This document shows, one piece after another, positions 1 to 5,462 of a stretch of 5,462 nt of DNA. Each line of letters begins with the position of its first letter. The first letter of the stretch is position 1. The notes below the pieces were generated by a model. It was not told the DNA's origin and ran no database searches. It worked only from the letters and a program-made list of their open reading frames with translations. Source of the DNA: CAZADS01 sp964483985 (GTDB taxonomy: Bacteria; Pseudomonadota; Alphaproteobacteria; Thalassobaculales; Thalassobaculaceae); assembly GCA_964483985.1 (NCBI GenBank), contig CAZADS010000046.1:1-5462 (forward strand), written 5' to 3'. The position numbers were made by a program, and so were the translations under genes.

Positions 1-649
1 TTTTGTCCAAATCTTCGCCGGAAACGCCCCCGTCTTCAATCAATTTAAAAGATTCGGATAAAACGGCTATTTGTAGTCGATTTAACACAAACCCCTTTCT
101 TTCTTTGGTAATTGTAATAACCGACATGTTTATATTTTCAAAGAAAGTACGAGCTTGGGAAAGCGTATCAGGGCTGGTGGAGGACGATCCTGAAAGCTCA
201 ACGATAGGGATTAAATAAGGAGGATTGGCAGGATGCGCTACTAACATACGGTTTGCGCCTTTCAGGCCTCGCGTTATTTCGCGACAGGGTATAGCCGATG
301 TTGAACTAGCTATAATTGTACTTGGAGGCGCGAGTTGATCCAATTCTGTGAACAGGTCTCGTTTGACTTCTAATTGCTCCACTGCATTCTCCTGGATCCA
401 ATCTGCTCCAGAGACTGCACTTTCTATCATGTGCGATGTTTCTATAAGCGCTCGGGCGCTTTTAGCCGAAGAGATCAAACCGTGCATTTCTAAATCAGAG
501 AGATTTAGTTCTAGTAACGCGTCGGTTTGGTTAAGAACTTCTTCATCCGGATCGTACAGGGTAACTCGATGCCCAGCTCTCGCGAACACCATGGCCCATG
601 ACCTGCCAATAAGTCCTGCGCCAATTATGGCTACTTTTTTTTGTATCAT
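1..649 (-). CDS. 3-hydroxyacyl-CoA dehydrogenase family protein (CRYL1 / L-gulonate 3-dehydrogenase-like), 3' end outside window
   Basis: The 216 visible residues form the NAD-binding domain and the start of the C-terminal domain of a 3-hydroxyacyl-CoA dehydrogenase-type enzyme, which oxidises a secondary hydroxyl to a ketone with NAD+ in the cytoplasm. Seen directly: a Rossmann motif GAGLIG at residues 10-15 after a beta strand, an acidic residue ending strand 2 (D33 in LYDPD), the ENAVE segment at 87-91, and S118, H139, E151 and N190. The last four have the spacing of the Ser/His/Glu/Asn catalytic set of mitochondrial HADH. The HPANPPYLIPIVEL stretch (139-152) and the later VLNRLQ (188-193) are closest to lambda-crystallin / L-gulonate 3-dehydrogenase and carnitine dehydrogenase relatives rather than fatty-acid beta-oxidation enzymes. 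These relatives have about 310-320 residues, so roughly 100 are missing beyond base 1. The start is fixed by GGAGG six bases upstream. Family assignment is firm; the substrate is not known. Confidence 0.92.
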   Translation of the reverse strand, partial: MIQKKVAIIGAGLIGRSWAMVFARAGHRVTLYDPDEEVLNQTDALLELNLSDLEMHGLISSAKSARALIETSHMIESAVSGADWIQENAVEQLEVKRDLFTELDQLAPPSTIIASSTSAIPCREITRGLKGANRMLVAHPANPPYLIPIVELSGSSSTSPDTLSQARTFFENINMSVITITKERKGFVLNRLQIAVLSESFKLIEDGGVSGEDLDK

Positions 650-655
650 TAACTG

Positions 656-660
656 CCTCC
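656..660 (-). promoter_or_regulatory. Ribosome binding site of the dehydrogenase gene
   Basis: On the minus strand GGAGG lies six bases before the ATG at 649-647. This is a consensus Shine-Dalgarno site at ideal spacing and fixes the start of the dehydrogenase. Confidence 0.85.
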
Positions 661-740
661 CTTAAACCCATTGTCAGAGGTGATGCAAGGAGAGTCCAGC
701 GCTCTGGGCAAATTTAGCGAGCTGGACCGTCAAACCGAAT

Positions 741-769
741 GAATTTCTATTATAGAATATCTAGAATTC
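741..769 (-). promoter_or_regulatory. Candidate promoter -10 box inside an imperfect palindrome (possible operator)
   Basis: On the minus strand a perfect TATAAT lies at 754-749, about 100 bases upstream of the dehydrogenase start. It is embedded in an inverted repeat: TAGAATTC at 762-769 pairs with GAATTTCTA at 741-749, with one bulged base. A second nested pair, TTCTA/TAGAA, lies at 745-749 and 753-757. The -35 region is poor: TTCTAA at a 16-base spacing matches only three of six consensus positions. A weak -35 with a palindrome over the -10 would suit a regulated promoter, but the region is AT-rich and such matches can arise by chance. Confidence 0.4.
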
Positions 770-788
770 GTTAGAAGGCTGAATGCCT

Positions 789-815
789 AAAAACTAACCC
801 ATTGAATGACGTTAG
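789..815 (-). terminator. Possible Rho-independent terminator of the HupE/UreJ gene
   Basis: Reading the minus strand, a stem of CTAAC (815-811) with GTTAG (798-794) encloses a short inner CAT/ATG pairing and is followed at once by five T (793-789). It starts about 34 bases after the permease stop codon. The stem is short and low in GC, so the call is tentative. Confidence 0.35.
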
Positions 816-848
816 GCGTTAACAGTATTAAACCCTAATAATGCGTCG

Positions 849-1508
849 CTAAGATAGCCACCCCATGAGATTGAAGATTTTTGTTTCGACGTGTTCTAGC
901 GTTAAAAACAATCCGGCCCCGGCAACCATCGCTCCGGCTAATCGGATTTTAATTGCATTAGGGGCTTTTGCATGCAAAAAGCTCGAAACCATCCAGCTAG
1001 TCGCAACTGATATTAAATATTGAACACAGCCAAGGCCTATTAGATAGGCTATAAAAACCGATTCACTTAAACCAGCCTCCTGGGTTGAGATCGAATCGCC
1101 AAATGCCGCTCCATGAAATAATCCAAAACCAGCAAATAATATTAAAGCCTGTGAACTGCTGATTGATTTTCCAGAAAGCACAATGATACCTAGACAAAGA
1201 AGTGAGAGAGCAATTACTAGTTCGGTTAGCGGCAGGTTGATCCCCATTTTTACTAAAAAACATCCAATCAGCATGGTAGTGAGGTAGGCCGCTGGGGATG
1301 CAAATTTATGCCCAGTAAATACGGCCGCAATACCCATTAAAATAACGAAAAAAAGGTGATCAAAACCCAGGATCGGATGTCCGATTCCAGAGAGCAGGCC
1401 ATCTGAGAAGCTCTGCATTGGACTCCCTGCTAATGGATGATGAGCGAGCGCTGCCGTTGGCAGAAACAACACAAATAACATTGCGCTTATTTGATTAAAT
1501 AGCTTCAT
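849..1508 (-). CDS. HupE/UreJ-family nickel/cobalt permease
   Basis: A 219-residue polytopic membrane protein of the HupE/UreJ family, whose members move Ni2+ or Co2+ into the cell. Residues 1-22 form a signal peptide (MK start, hydrophobic core, A-L-A before the cut), leaving an exposed HH at the predicted mature N-terminus. About six hydrophobic helices follow. The first carries HPILGFDH (44-51), the HX5DH metal motif of the family. The later motif reads FHGAAFGDS (131-139) followed by E144. The nickel-type proteins usually show FHGxAHGxE here, so the second His is replaced by Phe and the Glu by Asp. This is nearer to what I recall of the cobalt/B12-associated branch. The start at 1508 has GGAG six bases upstream and gives a classical signal peptide; an in-frame ATG at 1520 with only a weak AGGGG upstream would add four residues. 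No urease, hydrogenase or cobalamin gene lies beside it, so the metal is undecided. Confidence 0.88.
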   Translation of the reverse strand: MKLFNQISAMLFVLFLPTAALAHHPLAGSPMQSFSDGLLSGIGHPILGFDHLFFVILMGIAAVFTGHKFASPAAYLTTMLIGCFLVKMGINLPLTELVIALSLLCLGIIVLSGKSISSSQALILFAGFGLFHGAAFGDSISTQEAGLSESVFIAYLIGLGCVQYLISVATSWMVSSFLHAKAPNAIKIRLAGAMVAGAGLFLTLEHVETKIFNLMGWLS

Positions 1509-1514
1509 TTTCAA

Positions 1515-1518
1515 CTCC
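1515..1518 (-). promoter_or_regulatory. Ribosome binding site deciding the start of the HupE/UreJ gene
   Basis: GGAG on the minus strand lies six bases before the ATG at 1508-1506. It overlaps the competing upstream ATG (1520-1518) and is the main reason to prefer the inner start. Confidence 0.55.
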
Positions 1519-1520
1519 AT

Positions 1521-1819
1521 TTTGCCCCTTGTTACTAGTGTCTTAGCTCAGTAATGCATATCTACGCTAAAAAGCTCTACATTGGCGTTTCACTAGATGT
1601 ACGCGAGATATATTTGAAATTACAAAACTTCCTATATCCAAAAAGATTAAAGAAATACCCCGTTCGTTTGGAAATTTCTAATACCATAAAATTTTTCAAT
1701 TAATAATCCATTTTAGCTGCCCTTGTGAATACTAAGACCTTGTGCATTATTAACAAGCTTTCTGTACCTTGGTTTTAAAAAAAAACAATCCCTAGTTTAT
1801 TTTCTAAGAGAAACAATTA
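1521..1819. other. Divergent intergenic region between the permease and the GMC oxidoreductase
   Basis: This AT-rich stretch of 299 bases should hold the promoters of both divergent genes. For the plus strand the best match is TTGTGA (1723-1728), 16 bases, then CATTAT (1745-1750); each box matches four of six consensus positions, so it is weak. A five-base inverted pair CTTGT/ACAAG at 1739-1757 overlaps it. A run of nine A lies at 1777-1785, and only a weak AAGAG (1806-1810) precedes the GMC start. I found no B12-box-like sequence suggesting a cobalamin riboswitch in front of the permease. A 49-codon open frame at 1554-1703 without a ribosome binding site is treated under findings and is not called as a gene. 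Confidence 0.5.
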
Positions 1820-3451
1820 ATGAATAACAAACTAAAAAATTGTGATTATTTAGTCGTTGGTTCGGGGGCAAGCGGGGCCGTAGTAGCAGCTCGCCTTTCG
1901 GAGGTTTCTGAAAATCGAGTGGTTGTTTTGGAGGCTGGAGGTAAGGATACTAGTCTTCTTTTGCGATTGCCTGGGTTGGGTTTTGCGGTTGCAAATCATC
2001 CGAAATTTAACTGGGGTTTTTTAACGGAACCGATACCAGCTATGAAAAACCGGGAGTTGACATGGTTACAAGGTAAGGTTCTTGGTGGGTCTAGTAGTAT
2101 AAATGGGATGATTTATACCCGCGGTCATTCTCGTGAATACGATTTATGGCGTCAGATGGGTTGTGAAGGTTGGGCATCGAATGATGTCTTGCCTTTTTTT
2201 AAGAAAGCAGAATCAAATGAAAGAGGTGCTGGTCCTTGGCATGGAGCATCTGGACCTATTAAGGTTCGTCGAAGTCAACCGAAATTGACGATTTGTGACG
2301 CTTTTCTGAATGCGGCGCGAGCAGAAGGTTTTCCCGTTTTGGACGATATGAACCAAGATCCGGAAGAAGGGTTTGGATTTTACGATATTAATGCCGGACA
2401 CGGGCGCCGAATGAGTACGGCTACAGCCTATCTGCGGCCCGCTAGAAAACGTAAAAACCTAAGAATCCTTGCAAATGCGGAAGTTTCGAAGGTGTGCATT
2501 GAAAATGGGCGTGCTACTGGGGCCCAATTCGTCGTTAATGGCGTTAAACGATCTATCTATGCGGATAAAGAGGTCATACTTTGTGCAGGTGCTATAAAAA
2601 CACCCCAGATACTTTTGCTATCTGGTATAGGTCCTGCTGATGACTTAAAGAACTGGGGGATTAAAGTCATTGTTGATTCGCAAAATGTTGGAAAAGGCTT
2701 GCAAAACCACGTTTGCTATAGAATCCAGTATCTTTGTTCAGAGCCAGTTTCGGCAAGCCGAAACCTTCATCCTTGGAACATGGTTAAGGCTGGGTTGGAA
2801 TATGCCGTACGACGAACGGGACCCCTGGCTGAAAGTTATGCAGTAGCGGGCGGGTTTTTTCGCTCTGATCCTTCATTAGAAATGGCTGATGCTCAGGTTG
2901 TCCTGCTTTCGGCGTTAGGTCCTACCAGGGCGGGGGGCGCAAAATTTAGAATTCGTGATTTATTACCCAAAGAGCATGGTTTTGGCCTTACTGTCTATCA
3001 AGGTTCCCCTTTAAGCAGGGGATCGGTTAGTCTTCGGTCGAATAATCCATTGGAGCAACCTAGAATTCATGCGGGCTATTTCTCTGAGCTCGGCGATATT
3101 CATATTTTAAAAAAAGCGGTAAATCGAATGCGAATGATGATGAAACAACCAGCGATAAGTCAATATATAACTAGTGAACTTGCGCCAGGGGAAAAAGTAT
3201 TTGACGATGAGAGTTTGGAGGCTGAGATCCGTCAGAATGCAGCGACAGCTTACCATCAATCGGGCAGTTGCGCTATGGGGGGAGGGCAGAATTCGGTTTT
3301 AGATTCTCAATTAAGAGTTAGAGGAATCGACAATTTACGGGTGGCTGATGCGTCTATTATGCCAAGAATCCCTAACGCTGCTTTGCATGCGCCTACAATT
3401 ATGATTGGGGAAAAGGCAGCGGCGATGCTTAGGTCGAAGTACGAAAGTTGA
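1820..3451 (+). CDS. GMC-family FAD-dependent oxidoreductase (choline dehydrogenase / alcohol dehydrogenase-like)
   Basis: A complete 543-residue glucose-methanol-choline oxidoreductase, a cytoplasmic FAD enzyme expected to oxidise an alcohol to an aldehyde. Its length is normal for the bacterial branch (about 530-560). Visible features are the FAD dinucleotide motif GSGASG at 14-19 with E38 ending the second strand (LEAGG), GMC signature 1 around GKVLGGSSSINGMIYTRG (85-102), and signature 2 GAIKTPQILLLSGIGP (257-272). The C-terminal block holds the catalytic base H479 (YHQSGSCAMG) and, 44 residues on, H523 (LHAPTIMIGEKAA). Choline oxidases and dehydrogenases have Asn at that second position; glucose and aryl-alcohol oxidases have His. 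The enzyme therefore has a His-His pair and should not be called choline dehydrogenase (BetA) on similarity alone. No signal peptide is seen. It probably began an operon with the decayed amidohydrolase 8 bases downstream and the PAL-like gene after it. The substrate is unknown. Confidence 0.94.
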   Translation: MNNKLKNCDYLVVGSGASGAVVAARLSEVSENRVVVLEAGGKDTSLLLRLPGLGFAVANHPKFNWGFLTEPIPAMKNRELTWLQGKVLGGSSSINGMIYTRGHSREYDLWRQMGCEGWASNDVLPFFKKAESNERGAGPWHGASGPIKVRRSQPKLTICDAFLNAARAEGFPVLDDMNQDPEEGFGFYDINAGHGRRMSTATAYLRPARKRKNLRILANAEVSKVCIENGRATGAQFVVNGVKRSIYADKEVILCAGAIKTPQILLLSGIGPADDLKNWGIKVIVDSQNVGKGLQNHVCYRIQYLCSEPVSASRNLHPWNMVKAGLEYAVRRTGPLAESYAVAGGFFRSDPSLEMADAQVVLLSALGPTRAGGAKFRIRDLLPKEHGFGLTVYQGSPLSRGSVSLRSNNPLEQPRIHAGYFSELGDIHILKKAVNRMRMMMKQPAISQYITSELAPGEKVFDDESLEAEIRQNAATAYHQSGSCAMGGGQNSVLDSQLRVRGIDNLRVADASIMPRIPNAALHAPTIMIGEKAAAMLRSKYES

Positions 3452-3459
3452 AATAATTT

Positions 3460-3808
3460 ATGGAAAACATATTAGAATCAGAATTACCAATCATAGATGG
3501 TCAACATCATTTGATGGATATTAAGTCATTCCTAAATAATGGAGAATTATCTCGCTGATTGCTCTAGAAGCCACAACATAAAACCTAGTAGATTTATTCG
3601 AGAGGGTGTACGTTAAATCCTTGCGATATTGATTAGCGCAGTTGAAATTTAACCGGAACTTATTCGATTACGCGAATGGTTGCCATTGAAATCATTTTCC
3701 CATCATGTGACTAATGTGGGCTTCTTAGGGCTTTAAGTTAGTTCAAGGATAGGCGATAGTTGGACAGATGAAGAAAGAAAATTCCTTTTTGATCAATCTA
3801 GGAGATAG
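3460..3808 (+). pseudogene. Decayed amidohydrolase (amidohydrolase_2 family) gene, internally deleted and frameshifted
   Basis: An ATG at 3460, eight bases after the GMC stop, opens a frame of 32 codons (to TGA at 3556-3558) containing LPIIDGQHHLMDI. This matches the start of amidohydrolase_2 metal-dependent hydrolases, where the two His of the D-x-x-H-H segment bind the metal. From about 3542 the similarity continues in the next frame as ENYLADCSRSHNIKPSRFI, resembling the following family segment (LADxxSGHNIxxxVF), up to TAA at 3614-3616. The middle is full of stops. In the same second frame, 3737-3808 encodes GDSWTDEERKFLFDQSRR and a stop, resembling the family's C-terminal (S/T)-x-E-E-R-x-x-LF-x-x-(N/T)-A-R tail. 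A working gene has about 280-330 codons and only about 115 codons' worth of DNA is here, so most of the barrel, including later catalytic residues, is gone. No product is expected. Identification is by eye from short pieces. Confidence 0.66.
3800..3804 (+). promoter_or_regulatory. Ribosome binding site of the PAL-like gene, inside the amidohydrolase remnant
   Basis: AGGAG lies six bases before the ATG at 3811. It overlaps the last sense codons of the amidohydrolase tail, whose TAG ends two bases before that ATG. This is the classic layout of translationally coupled operon genes. Confidence 0.85.
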
Positions 3809-3810
3809 CC

Positions 3811-4773
3811 ATGGCTGTCATTTTGGGAAGTGGGGACCATCGTTACCGCGTTGTTGAGGATTGGGCAAAGTTGCCCGAAGGTTGGAATTTCATGGATGTG
3901 GCAGCTGTTGCTGTAGATAGTAAAGATCAAGTTTTTGTATTTAATCGCGGTGACCATCCTATGATCGTTTTTGACCGTCTGGGCAACTTTGTTAGATCCT
4001 GGGGTGAGGGATTATTTAGTCGCGCTCATGGGTTACATGTTGGACCTGATGACATGCTATATTGTACAGATGATGGCGATCATACTGTCCGTAAGATCAC
4101 TCCGGATGGAAAAATTTTGTTAGAAATAGGTGTCCCTGGAAAACCGACTCCATTTATGAGCGGTGAACCGTTCCATCGTTGTACGCATACAGCATTATGT
4201 CCAGATAATCATATTTTCGTTTCCGACGGATACGGTAATGCCTGTGTCCATAAGTACTCTCCAGATGGTAAATTAATTAAAACGTGGGGAGAACCTGGCA
4301 CGGACCCTGGTCAATTCAATCTGGTTCACAACATTGTGGCTGATGATGATGGCTGGCTATATGTGGCGGATCGTGAAAATCATAGAGTTCAAGTGTTCAA
4401 CACAGATGGGAAATATGAGACCCAATGGAATAACCTACATCGACCTTGTGGACTCTATATGCCGCGGGGTAAATGTCCAAACTGTTTTATAGGAGAGCTA
4501 GGCCCTGGTATGCGAGTTAACCGGTTTTACAAAAATCTTGGCCCAAGATTAAGCATTTTAAGCAATGAAGGAAAGTTAATTGCGCGGTTAGGCGGAGAAG
4601 ATGGGCCAGGTGAAGAAGTAGGAAAGTTTATGGCTCCTCATGGATTAGCCGTCGATTCCCGTGGCGATATTTATGTTGGAGAAGTATCGTATACCAATTG
4701 GGGTAATAGTAGGGGTGATGAGCCGAAGCCAGATTATTTAAGGACCTTGCAGAAGCTTGAAAAAGTATCTTAA
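3811..4773 (+). CDS. NHL-repeat beta-propeller protein, peptidyl-alpha-hydroxyglycine alpha-amidating lyase (PAL)-like
   Basis: A 320-residue protein made of repeated propeller blades of about 35-50 residues: roughly 30-65, 73-107, 126-160, 173-206 and 276-318, with a divergent stretch between 210 and 270. Blades end in patterns such as VFDRLGNFVRSWG or KYSPDGKLIKTWG. The best match known to me is the lyase domain of peptide-amidating enzymes. H73 (AHGL), H173 (VHNIV) and H277 (PHGLA) fall where PAL has its three zinc ligands, R46 in FNRGDH matches the catalytic Arg (FHRGDH in rat), and Y141 in VSDGYGN matches the catalytic Tyr. The rat Met just before the third His is Ala275 here, and the next Asp, a calcium ligand, is Gly278. 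A CPNC motif sits at 222-225. There is no signal peptide, so it is probably cytoplasmic, where peptide amidation is unlikely. It was probably cotranscribed with the GMC gene. The fold is firm; the activity is inferred and could be another lyase or hydrolase reaction. Confidence 0.87.
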   Translation: MAVILGSGDHRYRVVEDWAKLPEGWNFMDVAAVAVDSKDQVFVFNRGDHPMIVFDRLGNFVRSWGEGLFSRAHGLHVGPDDMLYCTDDGDHTVRKITPDGKILLEIGVPGKPTPFMSGEPFHRCTHTALCPDNHIFVSDGYGNACVHKYSPDGKLIKTWGEPGTDPGQFNLVHNIVADDDGWLYVADRENHRVQVFNTDGKYETQWNNLHRPCGLYMPRGKCPNCFIGELGPGMRVNRFYKNLGPRLSILSNEGKLIARLGGEDGPGEEVGKFMAPHGLAVDSRGDIYVGEVSYTNWGNSRGDEPKPDYLRTLQKLEKVS

Positions 4774-4807
4774 TTCAAGGATCTCAATTTATCGGTTCTA
4801 GTGATTA

Positions 4808-5462
4808 CTATCTTAAGTGTTTTAGCAGAGGCATGACGCCACTTGCAAAAAGATCCATCTGCTCAACCCTGTTTTCGTATGGGCCGACCAGGTCGATTAC
4901 GATATGACGAACGCCAGCATCGTAAAATTGGTTGATTTTTTCTGCGACGTCTTGAGGGGATCCTAGAGCGGCATAGCGCTCGGCTGCTCGCCGAAAATCC
5001 ATCGCGTATCGTTTCGATAATGAATCTGCAGCTACCTGGAGAGCTGTTTCATAATCATTAGCGACTCTGGTGAATATAAGATGGCCGGTTCCAAATGACA
5101 CAATTTCTCGATTTGCTTTATCGGCAGATTCAGAAATTATTCTAAGAGCTTCGCAGTACATTTTTGGTGTTACGACATAGGAAATGTAACCGTTAGCGAG
5201 CCGGCCCATGCGCTTAAATGCTGCCTCTTTTCGTCCTCCAAACCAGATTGGTGGGCCATTCAGTTGTCGTGGTGGGGGTGTCATCAAAACATCGGAAAAT
5301 TCGAAGAATCTCCCGGTATATGAGGTCCGTTTTCCTGTCCAGAGCCGACGAATTACTTCTACACTCTCGCTTAATCGACCTCCTCGTTCATTGATGGGAA
5401 CGCCCGCTACTTCATTTTCCTTCTGAAATTCACCTCCGATCCCATCTCCGATAATAAACCTG
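4808..5462 (-). CDS. Luciferase-like (LLM class) flavin- or F420-dependent monooxygenase, 5' end outside window
   Basis: The frame stays open from the stop (TAG, 4810-4808) to the right edge, giving 217 residues that form the C-terminal two thirds of a bacterial-luciferase-like TIM-barrel protein. These enzymes use reduced FMN or F420 to oxidise small organic molecules. Counting from the window edge, visible marks are GDGIGGEF (5-12), the GVPINERGGRLSESVEVIRRLW helix (20-41), SYTGRFFEF (47-55), PPIWFGG (70-76) and RLANGYI soon after, and near the end GSPQDVAEKINQFYDAGVRHIVI, the usual last helix and strand. About 100-120 N-terminal residues should lie beyond base 5462. In-frame TTG and ATG codons at 5287-5282 are internal, because strong family similarity continues upstream of them. 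It faces the PAL-like gene tail to tail with 34 bases between. Cofactor and substrate cannot be read from this part. Confidence 0.92.
   Translation of the reverse strand, partial: RFIIGDGIGGEFQKENEVAGVPINERGGRLSESVEVIRRLWTGKRTSYTGRFFEFSDVLMTPPPRQLNGPPIWFGGRKEAAFKRMGRLANGYISYVVTPKMYCEALRIISESADKANREIVSFGTGHLIFTRVANDYETALQVAADSLSKRYAMDFRRAAERYAALGSPQDVAEKINQFYDAGVRHIVIDLVGPYENRVEQMDLFASGVMPLLKHLR

Noticed and set aside
3..218. Plus-strand open frame of 71 codons
   Set aside because: It lies antisense within the dehydrogenase, whose minus-strand frame has clear family motifs over the same bases.
348..665. Plus-strand open frame of 105 codons
   Set aside because: It is antisense to the N-terminal half of the dehydrogenase, has no recognisable domain, and is explained by the codon structure of the real gene.
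1063..1263. Second minus-strand frame inside the permease gene
   Set aside because: It overlaps the membrane-protein frame that holds the HupE/UreJ motifs and has no features of its own.
1521..1819. Cobalamin or nickel riboswitch in front of the permease
   Set aside because: No B12-box-like sequence or extended multi-stem structure is apparent by eye on the minus strand; only scattered short inverted pairs were found.
2213..2401. Minus-strand open frame within the GMC gene
   Set aside because: It is antisense to a well-conserved part of the oxidoreductase and has no motif.
4756..4779. CTTGAA/TTCAAG inverted repeat at the end of the PAL-like gene as a terminator
   Set aside because: The stem has only six pairs with a 12-base loop, overlaps the stop codon and is not followed by a T run on the plus strand.
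4808..5287. Monooxygenase read as a short gene starting at the TTG at 5287
   Set aside because: The same frame is open upstream to base 5462 and encodes conserved family segments (GDGIGGEF, the ERGGRLSE helix, SYTGRFFEF), so the real start lies outside the window.
5208..5426. Plus-strand open frame at the right end
   Set aside because: It is antisense to the luciferase-like monooxygenase, whose frame continues to the window edge with family similarity throughout.

Overview
The window looks like bacterial chromosomal DNA of moderate-to-low GC. It carries good Shine-Dalgarno sites, short intergenic gaps and a group of oxidative or catabolic enzyme families. The mix (CRYL1-type hydroxyacyl-CoA dehydrogenase, HupE/UreJ metal permease, GMC oxidoreductase, amidohydrolase remnant, NHL/PAL-like propeller, luciferase-like monooxygenase) is typical of environmental, especially marine, Proteobacteria. 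That placement is inferred from gene content, and no marker gene in the window settles it. I see no rRNA, tRNA, CRISPR array, transposase or phage gene.

Layout: (1) 1-649, minus strand: N-terminal two thirds of a 3-hydroxyacyl-CoA dehydrogenase-type enzyme that leaves the window on the left. (2) 650-848: its leader, with a perfect TATAAT box inside an imperfect palindrome, plus a possible terminator for the next gene. (3) 849-1508, minus: a HupE/UreJ-family metal permease with a signal peptide. (4) 1509-1819: divergent intergenic region. (5) 1820-3451, plus: a complete GMC flavoprotein oxidoreductase. (6) 3460-3808, plus: a decayed amidohydrolase gene with recognisable N-terminal and C-terminal pieces but no continuous frame. 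(7) 3811-4773, plus: an NHL-repeat beta-propeller resembling peptidyl-alpha-hydroxyglycine lyase (PAL). (8) 4808-5462, minus: the C-terminal two thirds of a luciferase-like (LLM) flavin/F420 monooxygenase that leaves the window on the right.

The plus-strand genes (GMC oxidoreductase, former amidohydrolase, PAL-like protein) look like an old operon. The amidohydrolase began 8 bases after the GMC stop, and its last codons still carry the ribosome binding site of the PAL-like gene. The middle gene has since been lost through an internal deletion and frameshifts. The likely theme is oxidation and cleavage of small organic compounds, but no substrate can be named. The permease is probably independent.

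I do not see convincing evidence of a new defence, mobile or RNA system. The points most worth a second look are the amidohydrolase ruin, the near-complete PAL active site in a protein without a signal peptide, the variant metal-binding motif in the HupE homologue, and the His-His active site of the GMC enzyme.
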